Assembly (NCBI GenBank): GCA_023548195.1
Contig: JAJHZJ010000008.1
Coordinates: forward strand, 5,542,215-5,606,214
Length of the DNA: 64,000 nucleotides
Direction of reading: 5' to 3'
Source of the DNA: Bettongia penicillata ogilbyi
Taxonomy: Eukaryota; Chordata; Mammalia; Diprotodontia; Potoroidae
Every line of letters starts with the position of its first letter. The stretch's first letter is position 1. A program made the position numbers and the translations under genes. This document shows, in pieces, positions 53,949 to 64,000 of the stretch. Below the pieces are notes generated by a model. It was not told where the DNA came from. It did not search any database and saw only the letters and a program-made list of their open reading frames with translations.

Positions 53949-54273
53949 GGGCAGCTAGGTGGTACAGTGGATAGAGCACTAGTGCAGGAGTCAAGAGGAC
54001 CTGAGTTCAAATCTTACCTCAGACACTTGATACTCCCTAGTTGTGTGACCTTGGGCAAGTCACTTAATCCCAATTGCCTCATCCTGCCTCATCCTTATCT
54101 CCAGTCATCCTGATGAATATCTGGTCACTGAATTCAGATGGCTCTGGAGAATAAGTGAGGCTGGTGACCTGCACAACCCTCCCTCACTCAAAACAAAGTC
54201 AAGTGCAAGTCATATCATTATTTCTCTGATGGACTGGTCTTCTTCGGGAACGAAGGAGAAACACATGCACACA
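53949..54273 (+). repeat. Marsupial SINE family B with 14-bp TSD
   Basis: Starts GGGCAGCTAGGTGGTACAGTGG and carries the family-B 3' part. It ends in CGAAGGAGAAACACATGCACACA. Perfect 14-bp direct repeats TACCACAGCCAGCA lie at 53,935-53,948 and 54,274-54,287. Confidence 0.92.
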
Positions 54274-54539
54274 TACCACAGCCAGCACTAATGTACATGA
54301 CCCTGCCCACAGCAGGCTGCCTTGCTAGAATCACAGTCATTTCCATGGAGAGTTTCCTCTGTTGTCTCACCCCTTGGAGTGGATCAGTGGGGAAAAAATA
54401 AGCCTCCTAGAAGAGGAGGAGGATCTTCCTAGAAAAAGGATGGTAGAGGGCCCACTGACTGTTTTTAATTCTAGTAGTTCTTAATTTTTGTCTTAGGCTG
54501 ACCTAGCCTACCAAGTGAAATTGAGCTTAAATGTTGGAA

Positions 54540-54760
54540 AATTCTGACTTTCTTATATTGTATAATGACAGAACATTCTGCCCACCTCCTGATAAAGAGG
54601 TGAAAGACTCCATATATTTTTTGGAAATGGCCAGCTTGGAAATTTTGTTTTGCTTATAATATTTATAATAATGGTTATATTTTTCATTCTCATTTGGGGG
54701 AGTGGTTGGGATAGGAGGGTGAGAAGGCAGATTTTTGTTGATTAAAAAAATAAATAATTA
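54540..54760 (+). mobile_element. L1 3' UTR, old copy
   Basis: GGAAATGGCCAGCTTGGAAATTTTG, TTATATTTTTCATTCTC, GGGGGAGTGGTTGGGATAGGAGGG and AAAAAAATAAATAATT. A diverged relative of the 51.8-52.2 kb copy. Confidence 0.6.
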
Positions 54761-54762
54761 AG

Positions 54763-54862
54763 CACTTATCTCATTGGGCCATTGGGAGATCAAATGAAAT
54801 AATATATGTAAAACACTTTGCAGATGGTCAGGTAGTATCTAAACATCAGCTGTCATTATTCT
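54763..54862 (+). repeat. MIR/THER1-type SINE 3' end
   Basis: GGGAGATCAAATGAAATAATATATG, AAAACACTTTGCAGATGG, CATCAGCTGTCATTATT. Confidence 0.7.
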
Positions 54863-56100
54863 AGAGATTGTACCTCCTTATTGGCAGCAAACCACTTTGC
54901 AAAGTATATCAAAATGCAGCATGTCCTTTCGTTGTCAAGTGGACTCTCAAGAGAATTAATCATCTCCTGAGAGTATCTTAAAGTGTAAAAACATTAGGGC
55001 CTCCAGATCAATTTTTAGCTACCTCTTGTCTGATTGGTGCTTGCAAAATCCTTCCATTACCTGGTACTTTGTACTTTCCTTTGCCTGACGGAGATTTAAA
55101 AAAAAAAATCAGTTCCTTCTGTTGCTTAAAATAAACCTCATTAGTTAAAGGTTAGGTTGATATTATATGAACTTCTGATGGGAATCATTCTGTGAGTATC
55201 CAGGAAAGGAGGACTCAGGGACAGCCAGAAAATCCCAGTCTTAGGTTGGACAGGTCTGATCTTTGTATTCTCAGAACCTAACTTGGTGTCTAACACAAAG
55301 AATGTGTGTAATAAATGCTCATTGATTTGAACTGAATTGCGTAGGCTGCTGCCAGGAACATACAATTTCAGTGATCTCTGATCTTAAAAAACAACCAAAA
55401 AAGAGCCCCATTTCCTATTCCTTTCATTAAGAGACACAGCCTTCCATTCATTTCCCTTCACTGGGTCTTAGTTTGCTCGTTTATATAAAACCAAAAGGTT
55501 GGACAGGATGGCAATTGATTTCCTTAGAGTAGAATGAGGTAGAACAGTGTGGAATCATAGAAAGTCAAAGTTCAAGCAATGGCTTTCTCAGTCACAAACT
55601 TCCTGCCCCCACCATTGCTAGTATTCTCTCTTTCCTTCTCTCCATTTTCCCTGCTCCCTTTTTTCTTCCTTTTCCCTTCGTCTCCACCCCCACTGCCTTC
55701 ATTCATGCCTTTGAGGACTTCTGCTGACCTTCAACACCACATGGTATAGCTGCCCCTTGATCACCCCTCACCATTCCTGCCATACATCTCTCATGGACTC
55801 CCCTTCCTCCGAATCCATACATAGAAAATGGATAGGTCAACCCCTTTCCCAAAGCAATCATGCCTATGGTCAGACTATCCCTCTGAGCCACTGATCTCTA
55901 CCTCCCAACTGTTTTGGATATAAAGATATTCTTAGTTCTGGGTCTTTCTAATGCTTTGTATACATGATCTCATTTCCTGGAATTAAAAGCAACCCTGTGA
56001 AGTAGATATTACAGGTATTGTCTTCATTTTATAGACAAGGAAATGGAGGCTCTGTAAGGCTGTGTGATTTGTCTCTGGACCTCTAGCTTCCATGGGGAAG
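54863..56100. other. Intron 1, 3' end; one MIR
   Basis: A MIR-type antisense copy is at 55,940-56,090 (GCTTTGTATACATGATCTCATTTCC; ATAGACAAGGAAATGGAGGC). An L2/MIR scrap (TGTGTGTAATAAATGCTCATTG) is at 55,300. The rest is unassigned. Confidence 0.45.
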
Positions 56101-56243
56101 ATTCAGATCTCCATCTTCCTCTCTCCACCAATCCCACCATACAGTGCTGTCTCTTCAAGTCTTCTGTTTTGGTTTGAAACCAGGTTGTGTTTTTCATGAT
56201 GTAATTTATTCCTCCATTAACTTGTACCCTATTTATTTTTCAG

Positions 56244-56328
56244 AGTCCTTTATCTGGAAATTCACATGAGTCTATCCAGTCCCGAAGAGTAGTGATTTCT
56301 CATAACATGGATAAAGCACTGAAAGAAG
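56244..56328 (+). CDS. SNX25: SNX25 exon 2, start of the conserved region
   Basis: 85 bp between acceptor ...TTTATTTTTCAG and donor GAAG|GTAAAG, with 28 codons plus one base. In frame with exon 1 it reads SPLSGNSHESIQSRRVVISH, then NMDKALKE. VVISHNMDKALKE, which I know from the N terminus of SNX25, immediately precedes the PXA domain. The Met at 56,307-56,309 (AACATGG, a strong context) is, as I recall, the start of the shorter 840-residue SNX25 protein. A transcript starting between exons 1 and 2 could therefore make a form without the N-terminal membrane segments. The exon leaves a phase-1 junction; exon 3 would begin with the VFDY codons and is not in this window. Confidence 0.88.
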
Positions 56329-57126
56329 GTAAAGATTTTATATAAATATGTATTTATGTGTAGAGAGGTACTTATGTGTAGAGATACTTATATCTATTCA
56401 CACACATATTTCAGTATGAAGCAGCCCATTATATGATGAAATTCAAATAAGATGGAGGGAATTGGTGGTTTCTATTATTTATCCATAGAAGTGAGCACTT
56501 TTTCTTGGAGGTATTTATATTTTATACCAGGTGCACATAGTAATGTCAAATATTTCCACCTTCTGCTTTCCTAGGCTCATTTGAGTTCCTGTTAGTTTTA
56601 CCAGATGAATGGAAAAACAAGCAAAAAAAGACAAACATTATCCGTGTTATCCTAGATTTGTTTCAGTTCACCGTAAGAAATATTGCATTTCAATGGTAAC
56701 TCTTATGCAAGGACTAGTTCTTGAATTAGTAATGGCAGAGTCATGTTTAGAAGTGTTAGGTGAGCATTATGGTAAATAATGAGAAAATAATCCAGAAGTC
56801 TCCCCACTCCCACTGCCTTGATTGGCATATTTTACCATTCATTTGTTCTTGGTGTGCTTGTTTTAAATTATTTTAAAAATTTATCTGGCTGCAACTTTCC
56901 CAGTGACTACACAACATACATATATTAAAGGCTCTCCATTTGGGGGAACTTAGATTAGGCGGTATATTTTACCTATGTATGTATGTATGACTACATATAT
57001 ATGTAAATATATACACATGTAATAATTATATTAATGTACATATACATATGGTCATATATACAACTTACAGATGTATAGTACACAAAAATCACATTTCATT
57101 CCATGGTTAATTTTTAAAAATTTGCT

Positions 57127-57290
57127 TTTTCTGAATGTATATGTAGAACCTTTATAAGATTGCACTGTATCTCAAGGAGGGAGGGGAGAGGGGGGAGGGG
57201 AGGGAGAAAAAAATCTAAGATATATAGAAGTGATTGTAAAAAACTGAAAACAAATAAATTACTTAATTAAAAGAATAAAAAAAAATAATT
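57127..57290 (+). mobile_element. L1 3' end, 5'-truncated
   Basis: TGAATGTATATGTAGAACC, TATAAGATTGCACTGTATCTC, a GGGAGGGGAGAGGGGGGAGG tract, AAGATATATAGAAGTGATTG and AACTGAAAACAAATAAATTAC. The tail of the same family as the nested L1 at 10.4-10.6 kb. Confidence 0.8.
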
Positions 57291-60110
57291 TGCTTATTCT
57301 CCTGAGAACAGAGTGCCATAAAAGTTCTGGGAAATCTATTATATTTCATATCTGTTTGCTGGCTTCCAGTTTCATCTCTAAACACTCTTGGTATAATCTG
57401 GTTTAGTCGGATATCCTCATGCCAAGCTTTTTGAAGGCCTTGATTTCCTCTTGACTGTTTTTTCTTGCTTCGTGAGATGACCCTGCTTATAATCATCCTA
57501 TTGTACCGTGAATCATCTTTTGAACATACTCGGCCATTTTTTTGAACATATAATGATGCTTTTTTGTAACATGTCAAGTAAACAGTGAAAAGAATGCTGG
57601 CTCTGGGATGTTCAAATCCCTTTTTACTCTGTGCTTGTGTGACTTTGGGAAAGTCACTGAACCTCCTGAGACTTTCCCTTCCCTTCCTTTCCTTTCCCTT
57701 CCCAAGTCCCTTCCCTTCCCTTCTCAAGTGCCTTCCTGACATAGGGCTATGATCCTATAATCTCAGCCCTTTTCTCCCTTTCTGCCTCTCCCACTGATTG
57801 TAGGCTCTTATTGAAATAAGAGACTGCATTCAAGTTATTGTTTTCTAATATCTTGAAAATTAATTAAACTAAAAATATTTAAACTTATTTAACTCAAGTG
57901 GTGGGCTTTTGCATCACTTTCATGCTTTAAAAACTCCACATTCAGCGTTTCTCTTCCCTTGGGTATGTACCAGTTTAAAGATGGGCACATCTACACAACT
58001 TTTTGAGGAGAGACAAGCTAAGTTTTGGGTTTGTTGGGGCAAAAGTTAGTTAACTCAGGTTGTCGTTTTTTTTTTTAAATTTTATCCTCAAGGTAATTTT
58101 TTTTTCATTTATTATTGTAAAGAAAATTGTAGAATCAATAACTTTCTAAAGCCTTTGAATGAGAACTATCCTTAGGTCCACTTTGTACAGCCTTGAACAT
58201 TTGATCATAAAGTATTTACGCTTTAGTGGTATTGATGTACTCCTCTGGGAAATTTTGAATTTATATAGTCTATTATTAAAGGGGAACATTTATGCCATAT
58301 AGCATTATAGTCAATAAAGTTGGGGATTGAGAGGGAAAATATATTTAGTGTTTAGTATAACAAAATAAGAAAGAAGAATTAGAGGACCCTTACTATAAAG
58401 AATGTTAACCTTGTAACCTAATGGCATTATTATCTATAATCCATATATTTATTTTGAAAGAGATTTTTCAAAAAGTACTTAGAAACATAAAATAGTGGGT
58501 AAAATTATATGTGACTGTTTTATGTAACCTACTTTTCTAAATCTTGGCAACCAGGACATTCTTTTGAATTAGATATTCAGACCATTGTTATCTAACTTTT
58601 ATAAATTTCTGTTTATTTCTCCTAAAACTGGCATTTCATTTTTAGGTCAGCAGTATGCAAACAAAGAGCTAACACTGTAAAGCTCCTGTGATTGAATTCT
58701 ATTGAACAGAAATGATCAAGCATGGCCTTATTTTTTGCACTCGAAAGTCCCAAACAAATTGAACACAACTGAAATAAATTGACTTTTATGTTTTTCCTTA
58801 CTGACCTCCACTTCCCTCATTTAGAGCACGTAGTTTTAAAAGGGAAGTTTTCCCCTTCCCTTCCCTTGCTCTAAATACTGATCATGAGAAAAGAGTTGGT
58901 TCATTCCCCATTTTTTCTCTTTAGGCAGTCTGGTGGTCCTCTGCTCCCAGGGCCTCACCATCTTGGTGCCAGATTTAGCAAGTGCATCTCATTAAATTTG
59001 CTTTATCTCTACTCTAGCTCAGAACTCTAGGGCTGAAGTCATTTATTAGTCTTAACTTCCCTAGCAGCAGGGTGTGTAGGCATTTACTACTATGCCAAGT
59101 TAGTTTTATTAAAAAATGGAATTTCAAGTAGTCTGTCCATGGGATTTATTTGTTAAATCTTAGCTGATTGAATTATGGAGCATCAAAATGGTATGAAGTC
59201 AGAAATATCGAAGGAAATAATGGAGCTATTTTTTCTGTGGGAGTAACCAGAATTATTAGGACTCCAGATATTTCAAGCAAATGTCTGCATGGGATGAGTA
59301 AAGATTATACTTTTCCATTATACATGATATTAGGGTTATTGATGTATTGTCATTTTAAAATGTGAAAGACTGAGTATTAGAAGCTCAGAATCAAGAGATA
59401 TCTTTATATCTACACATTTTTATGTCAGAGAAAACTCAATAACCTCCTCTACCCATAACAAACATTCTAAATTTCTGCCCAAAATAGAATTCCAGGAACC
59501 TTCCACTCCTCCATTTCCATAGTAATACTAATAATAAAAATGGATCAAATATTACAGTTGTATTGGACCTTCTGTCAGACTTCCACAAGATCCACTCCCT
59601 AATATTCATTTGGCTATTTATTTATTTATTTAGGTCTAGGCTATGATTCATTTCTGTTATCTTACCATTTTAAACATTTCCCTCCACTGATAAGAGACCC
59701 GTCTGGAGCCACTGGGAAGTTATGTAATTTGCCCAGAGTCACACAACTCTGTGTCCAAGACTGAACCAAGGCTTTCTTCTTTGCAAAGCTGGTCCTCCCT
59801 CCCTTACCCTATAGTGTCATTATTTTATTTTAGCTTATAGTAGTTCCTTTTTTTACTCAACAAATATTCAAATGTAACCTTAAGAATGAATTTTAAAATA
59901 TCACCACTTTGTAAATTTTATCCTTTTGGAGTCATCTTGAATATTAATCAGTATTCTGCCCCTGAAAAGTGTTCTCAGTGTCTAACAAGTATCTTCTAGA
60001 TGATGATCTACAAACCTGTCTCCTAGGTTTTAGGTTTCATTATTTTGTTCTTTGCTCTTATTGTTGACATTTATTTGGTTTGAAATGGTCCCTGTTGCCT
60101 CAGGACATTT
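57291..60110. other. SNX25 intron 2, mostly unassigned
   Basis: A MIR-type piece at about 57,600-57,670 (GTGTGACTTTGGGAAAGTCAC) is followed by a (CCCTT)n-like pyrimidine run to 57,725. A second weak MIR lies at 59,690-59,780. The 159-codon minus-strand frame at 57,263-57,742 runs through this repeat and has no domain. No splice-bounded frame beginning with VFDY is visible. Confidence 0.45.
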
Positions 60111-60112
60111 AT

Positions 60113-60170
60113 AAAGGGCATCCCAAAAGTCTTAGTGTGGTTTTAAGCTACTTAGCTTAAAGCTAAAACT
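60113..60170. repeat. Half of a mariner-like palindromic MITE
   Basis: GGGCATCCCAAAAGTCTTAGTGTGGTTTTAAGCTACTTAGC, then AGCTAAAACTTAAAAA. Related to 20,068-20,150. Confidence 0.45.
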
Positions 60171-60244
60171 TAAAAAATCTAAAACATCAACAAATATTTT
60201 GTATTGTAAAGCTTTCTGTAGCTCATCATAACAGGGATCCTGAT

Positions 60245-62540
60245 AATATCTTTTTTTAAAAATAGTATCCTGTTTTTTCCTAATTACATTTCAAGACAAT
60301 TTTTAGCATTCATTTTTTACAAGATTTTGAGTCCCCAATTTTTCTACCCCCTTCCCTCTCCTCTTTCTAAAATGGTAAGCAATCTGATGTAGGTTATACA
60401 TGTGCTATCATATAAAACATATTTCCATGTTAGTTCCTGTTGTGAAAGAAGAAATAGATCAAAACAAAAAAAACATGACAAAGAATAGAGTAATTGAAAA
60501 AAGTATACTTAAGAGTCCATCAGTTCTTTTTCTAGATAGTGTTTTCCTTCCTTAGTCCTCTGTTCTTACCTTGATTCATTGTGTTGCTGAGAGGAGCTGA
60601 GCCATTCAAAGTTGATCATCACACAGTGTTGGTGATACTGTACAATGTTTTCCTGGTTCTGCTCATTTCACTTTCTATCACTTTGTACAAGTCTTTCCAG
60701 GGGCAGGTAGGTGGTACAGTGGATAAAGCACCAGTCCAGGAGTCAGGAGGAGGAGGACCTGGGTTCAAATCTCACCGCAGACACTTGACACTCACTAGCT
60801 GTGTGACCTTGGGCAAGTCACTTAACCCCACTTGCGTCATCCTGATGAACATCTGGTCACTGGATTCAGATGACTCCGGAGGAGAAGTGAGGCTGATGAC
60901 CTGCACAGCCCTGCTTCACTCAAAAACAAAAGTCAAGTGCAAGTCATGTCATCATTTCTTGGATGGCATCATGGCATCATTTCTTCTTCGGCAACAAAGG
61001 ACAAACACACACACACACACACATACATACACCTTTCCAGGTTTTTCTGAAATTTGCCTATTCATCATTTCTTACTGAAGAGTAGTATTCCATTACATCC
61101 ATATACCACAGCTTGTTCAGTCATTCCCCAGTTGATGGACATTCCCTCAATTTCCAGTATTTTGCCATCATGAAGAGAGCTGCTATAAATATTTTTGTAC
61201 ATATAGGTCTTTTTCCTTTTTTGTGATCTTTTTGGGCTGTAGACCGAGCAATGATGTTGCTGGATCAAAGGATATGCACAGTTTGGTTGCCTTTTAGGCA
61301 TAGTTCTAAATTGTTCCCTAGAATGGTTGGATCAGTTCACAACTCCACCAATGCCATTAGTGTCCCAATTTTCTCACATCCTCTCCAACATTTATCATTT
61401 TCCCTTTTGGTCATATTAGCCAATATGATAAATGTGAGGTGGTACCTTTTAATTGTTTTAATTTGCATTTCTCTAATCAAAAGTGATACAGCATACATCT
61501 TCATATGCCTATAGCTAGTTTTGATTTCATCTGAAAACTGCCTGTTCATATCTTTTGACCATTTATCAATGGGGAAATGGCTTGTATTCTTATAAGTTTG
61601 ACTCAGTTGTTTATCTATTCGAGAAATGAGGCCTTTATCAGAGATACTGGCTGTAAACATTATTTCTCAGCTTTCTGCTTTCCTGGTAATCTTCGTTGCA
61701 TTGGTTTTGTTTGAGCAAAGACTTTTTAATTTAATATAATCAAAATTACATATTTTACATTTTCCAATGCTTTCTATTTCCTGTTTGGTCACAAATCTAT
61801 AGCTCACTTGAGTTTTCCTTTAATCATTTGGATGCTATACCACTTAGTGCATATATTTTTAGTACTGATATTACTTCATTGTTTGTGGTACCTTTTAGCA
61901 AGATGTAGTTTCCTTCCTTACGTCTTTTAATTAGGCCTATTTTTGCTTGAGATCAAGACTGCTACCCTTGCTCTTTTTTTTTTTTTTACTACAACTGAAG
62001 CATAGTAGCTTCTACTCCAGCCCCTTGCCTTTATTCTATGTGTGTCTCTCTGCTCCAAGTGTGTTTCTTATAAACAATATATTGTAGGATTCTAGGTTTT
62101 GCTCCCCTCTGTTATCTGTTTCTATTTTATAGGAGAGTTCACCCCGTTCACATTCACAGTTATGATTACTGTGTATTTCCCTCTATCCTATTTTTCCTCT
62201 CATTTGCCCTCTCTCTCCTTTCACCTTTCCTCTCCTCAGTAGTGTTTTGCTTCTATCTACTGCTTCCCCTGCTCTGTCCTTTCTTCTGTCAGTCTACCTT
62301 CCCTTTACTTAATCTCCTCTTCTCCTTCAAGGTAAGATAGATTTCTATATTCAACTGATTGTTTATACTATTCCCTCTTTGAGCCAGTACTGAGGAAAGT
62401 AAGATTCAAGCAGTGCCCGTCACCCTCCACTGTAATAGGTCTTTCATGCCTCTTCATATGAAGTAATTTATCCTGTTCTACCTGTCCCTTCTTTTTGCAG
62501 TATTTTTTTGTCATTCCCTCAAATTCACCTTATACTTCTG
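60245..62540 (-). mobile_element. L1 with internal ORF2 deletion, split by a SINE
   Basis: Read in plus order: 3' UTR (60,245-60,560), end of ORF2 (60,560-about 61,835, including KCWRGCEKIGTLM on minus), then an abrupt change to the start of ORF2. There 61,836-62,160 on minus gives an endonuclease-region reading with KIGLIKRRKEGNYILLKGTT and, further upstream, TVNVNGVNSP. The spacer between ORF1 and ORF2 follows (62,160-62,540). The middle of ORF2, including the reverse-transcriptase core, is missing. A SINE interrupts it at 60,701-61,032. Confidence 0.75.
60701..61032 (+). repeat. Marsupial SINE family B in the L1, with TSD
   Basis: Head GGGCAGGTAGGTGGTACAGTGG, full family-B 3' part, tail GGCAACAAAGGACAAACACAC plus (CA)n and CATACATACAC. 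CTTTCCAG occurs at 60,693-60,700 and 61,033-61,040, and the L1 reads on across it (GTCTTTCCAGG to GTTTTTCTGAAA). Confidence 0.9.
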
Positions 62541-62712
62541 TGTTCATCCTTCATTTTCGAAGAAGACCATGACATCAGAGAAATGACTGGCACTTGACTT
62601 TGTTTTGAGTGATGGAGGGCTGTGCAAGGTCACCAGCCTCACTTTACCCTCCTGAGCCATCTGTACTCAGTGACCAGATATTCATCAGGATGACTGGGGA
62701 TGACTCAGGGTG
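62541..62712 (-). repeat. Marsupial SINE family B, antisense, head missing
   Basis: TGTTCATCCTTCATTTTCGAAG is the reversed tail. Then TGGCACTTGACTTTG, GGGCTGTGCAAGGTCACCAG and GTGACCAGATATTCATCAGGATGAC. The tRNA-like head is absent. Confidence 0.8.
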
Positions 62713-63049
62713 TGGTGGGAGACCTATACCTTTGTCTATGTATATCTCTTCCAGCTGTACTATTAATCGTACAGATTCTAACTCTGACTAACCCTTAGCT
62801 TACTTCTATGTCAATGCTATCACCTTCCCCCTTTTCCCCCCTTCTTCTTCCTGTCTGTGTCTTCATTGGTGTTGTGGGGGCCCCTGGCCATGTAGAGACT
62901 AACAGTTTCATAAAACCTATATAGTCTCTATATAGAGATTACATATACACACATATGCAGACTATATAGATATATAGTCTCAAAATAAAAGACTACATTA
63001 AAGCAAAGAGCTTGAAATTCTTTGTAAATGAGTACAAGGATTTGGATTC
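62713..63049. other. Intron 2, unassigned
   Basis: Pyrimidine-rich then TA-rich; no feature recognised. Confidence 0.4.
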
Positions 63050-63556
63050 AGGAGTTCTTATTGTGAGTCATGAACCTGGTTTTTAAAATACTTTGTCAAC
63101 TTTGGAGCAGCTAGGTGGTACAGTGGATAGAGCACCAGTGCAGGAGGACCTGAGTTCAAATCTCACCTCAGACACTTGCCACTCACTAGTTGTGACCTTG
63201 GGTAAGTCACTTAACCCCAATTGCCTCATCATGGGTCATCTCCAGTCATCCTGATGAATATATGGTCACTGGATTCAGATGGCTCTGGAGGAGAAGTGAA
63301 GCTGGTGACCTGCACAGCCCTCCCTCACTCAAAACAAAGTCAAGTGCAAGTCGTCATCATTTCTCTGATGGCATGGTCTTCCTCAGCAACAAAAGACAAA
63401 CACACTTTGTCAACTTTATTGTAATAACATTGATTTCCTTTATAATCCTACATATTTATTTCATGCACTTAAAAACATTATTCTGGTGGAGGTCTATAGA
63501 TTTCACTCACCTTCTAGAAGGGTCATAACTCAAAAAAGGTTAAGAACCCCTGGGTT
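63050..63556. mobile_element. hAT-like DNA transposon remnant, split by a SINE
   Basis: Left arm CAGGAGTTCTTATTGTGAGTC, ATGAACCTGGTTTTTAAAATAC. Right arm TTTCCTTTATAATCCTACATATTT, GGTCTATAGATTTCACTCACC, AAAAAAGGTTAAGAACCCCTGG. The ends form an imperfect inverted terminus (CAGG-GTTCTTA / TAAGAACCCCTG). Confidence 0.7.
63104..63403 (+). repeat. Marsupial SINE family B with 14-bp TSD
   Basis: Head GGAGCAGCTAGGTGGTACAG, full 3' part, tail AACAAAAGACAAACAC. Perfect 14-bp repeats ACTTTGTCAACTTT at 63,090-63,103 and 63,404-63,417. Confidence 0.92.
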
Positions 63557-63850
63557 AGATTGTCATTCACAGGATTCTATATATTTTAAAATTTTAAAAA
63601 TCTCATGAAATACAGTACTGACTTTCTATTTTAATGGTGACAAAATGGGGGGTCAGGGTCTTTATAAGTTTTCTTATCTATTCTGTTTACATTTGAACTT
63701 ACATGTCCTTTTATCTTGAGTCTAGCATTACCTTTGTCCTTTGGGGCAGGGTAAAGATTTACTTGTATTGCAATCAAGTGAGAAAGTATTGGAGTAGACC
63801 ATGAACCCAGAAATACTCCCAGATGAAGGTAATTTGAAAGACACACAGTT

Positions 63851-63853
<3 letters not shown>

Positions 63854-63892
<39 letters not shown>
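63854..63892. repeat. (GT)n microsatellite
   Basis: Uninterrupted GT run of about 19 units. Confidence 0.95.
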
Positions 63893-63893
<1 letters not shown>

Positions 63894-64000
63894 TATGGTG
63901 CGTTAACATCATAGGCCTCCAAAATAGCCATGCTCCAGTGCCTCATCAGACTTCTCAAAAACTATGCCAATGAAAATACAAACTCTAGCAGGCATGGCCC

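Larger units (their letters stand above)
19104..56243 (+). other. SNX25: SNX25 intron 1 (37,140 bp)
   Basis: Bounded by GTGAGT at 19,104 and a pyrimidine-rich acceptor ending TTTATTTTTCAG at 56,243. Phase 0. It is filled with the repeats listed separately. I found no convincing alternative exon inside it. Confidence 0.85.

Noticed and set aside
53625..54113. 162-codon plus-strand frame
   Set aside because: The second half is SINE family B read through, and the first half has no recognised domain.
57263..57742. 159-codon minus-strand frame
   Set aside because: Its N-terminal half is the antisense of a (CCCTT)n pyrimidine run (Lys/Arg/Gly-rich); no domain.
130..63403. tRNA genes at the many TTCAAATC B-box-like motifs
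   Set aside because: Each sits in a SINE head or core, without a foldable cloverleaf or an A box at the right distance.
56329..64000. SNX25 exon 3
   Set aside because: No frame beginning with the VFDYSYRDY-type codons after an acceptor was found, so exon 3 must lie beyond the window.

Overview
The window looks like nuclear DNA of a marsupial. It is AT-rich, gene-poor and crowded with interspersed repeats: LINE-1 with marsupial-type 3' ends, a half-L1 (HAL1), CR1/L3 LINEs, MIR-type core SINEs, tRNA-like SINEs beginning GGCAGCTAGGTGG, LTR fragments and hAT-like DNA elements. This repeat mix is the basis for the call. The species cannot be fixed from sequence alone. There is nothing prokaryotic here.

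Only one protein-coding gene can be supported: the 5' end of SNX25 (sorting nexin 25) on the + strand. A CpG island (about 18,050-19,110) holds the promoter and a coding first exon (18,696-19,103, 136 codons, two hydrophobic segments). Intron 1 is 37,140 bp. Exon 2 (56,244-56,328) is in phase and encodes the start of the conserved SNX25 region (RRVVISHNMDKALKE). Intron 2 opens at 56,329 and runs off the window; I found no exon 3 inside.

Layout: 1-17.5 kb upstream of the gene is repeat-rich. It contains a full-length 7SL RNA retropseudogene (3.8-4.1 kb), a complete TSD-flanked HAL1 (5.69-8.49 kb) sitting inside an LTR-like element, an L1 with an opposite-strand L1 nested in it (8.7-11.1 kb), an endogenous retrovirus remnant inside a SINE (13.4-14.2 kb), and a solo LTR (16.0-16.4 kb). 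17.5-19.4 kb is the promoter, exon 1 and a long GT-type tandem repeat at the 5' edge of intron 1. 19.4-56.2 kb is intron 1, with a CR1/L3 LINE, a local duplication (20.2 and 24.3 kb), several L1 3' ends and a long unclassified ancient repeat (49.3-51.6 kb). 56.2-64 kb is exon 2 and the start of intron 2, with an internally deleted L1 (60.2-62.5 kb) and several young-looking SINEs with 8-14 bp target-site duplications.

No undescribed coding system is visible. The more interesting signals are the array of consensus 5' splice-site motifs in the repeat just after exon 1, the comparison of the HAL1 with the deleted L1 (which places the loss of ORF2 near its start), the SINE family with CA-rich tails, the retroviral leader remnant, and the 20/24 kb paired segments. 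Coordinates of repeats without target-site duplications are approximate.
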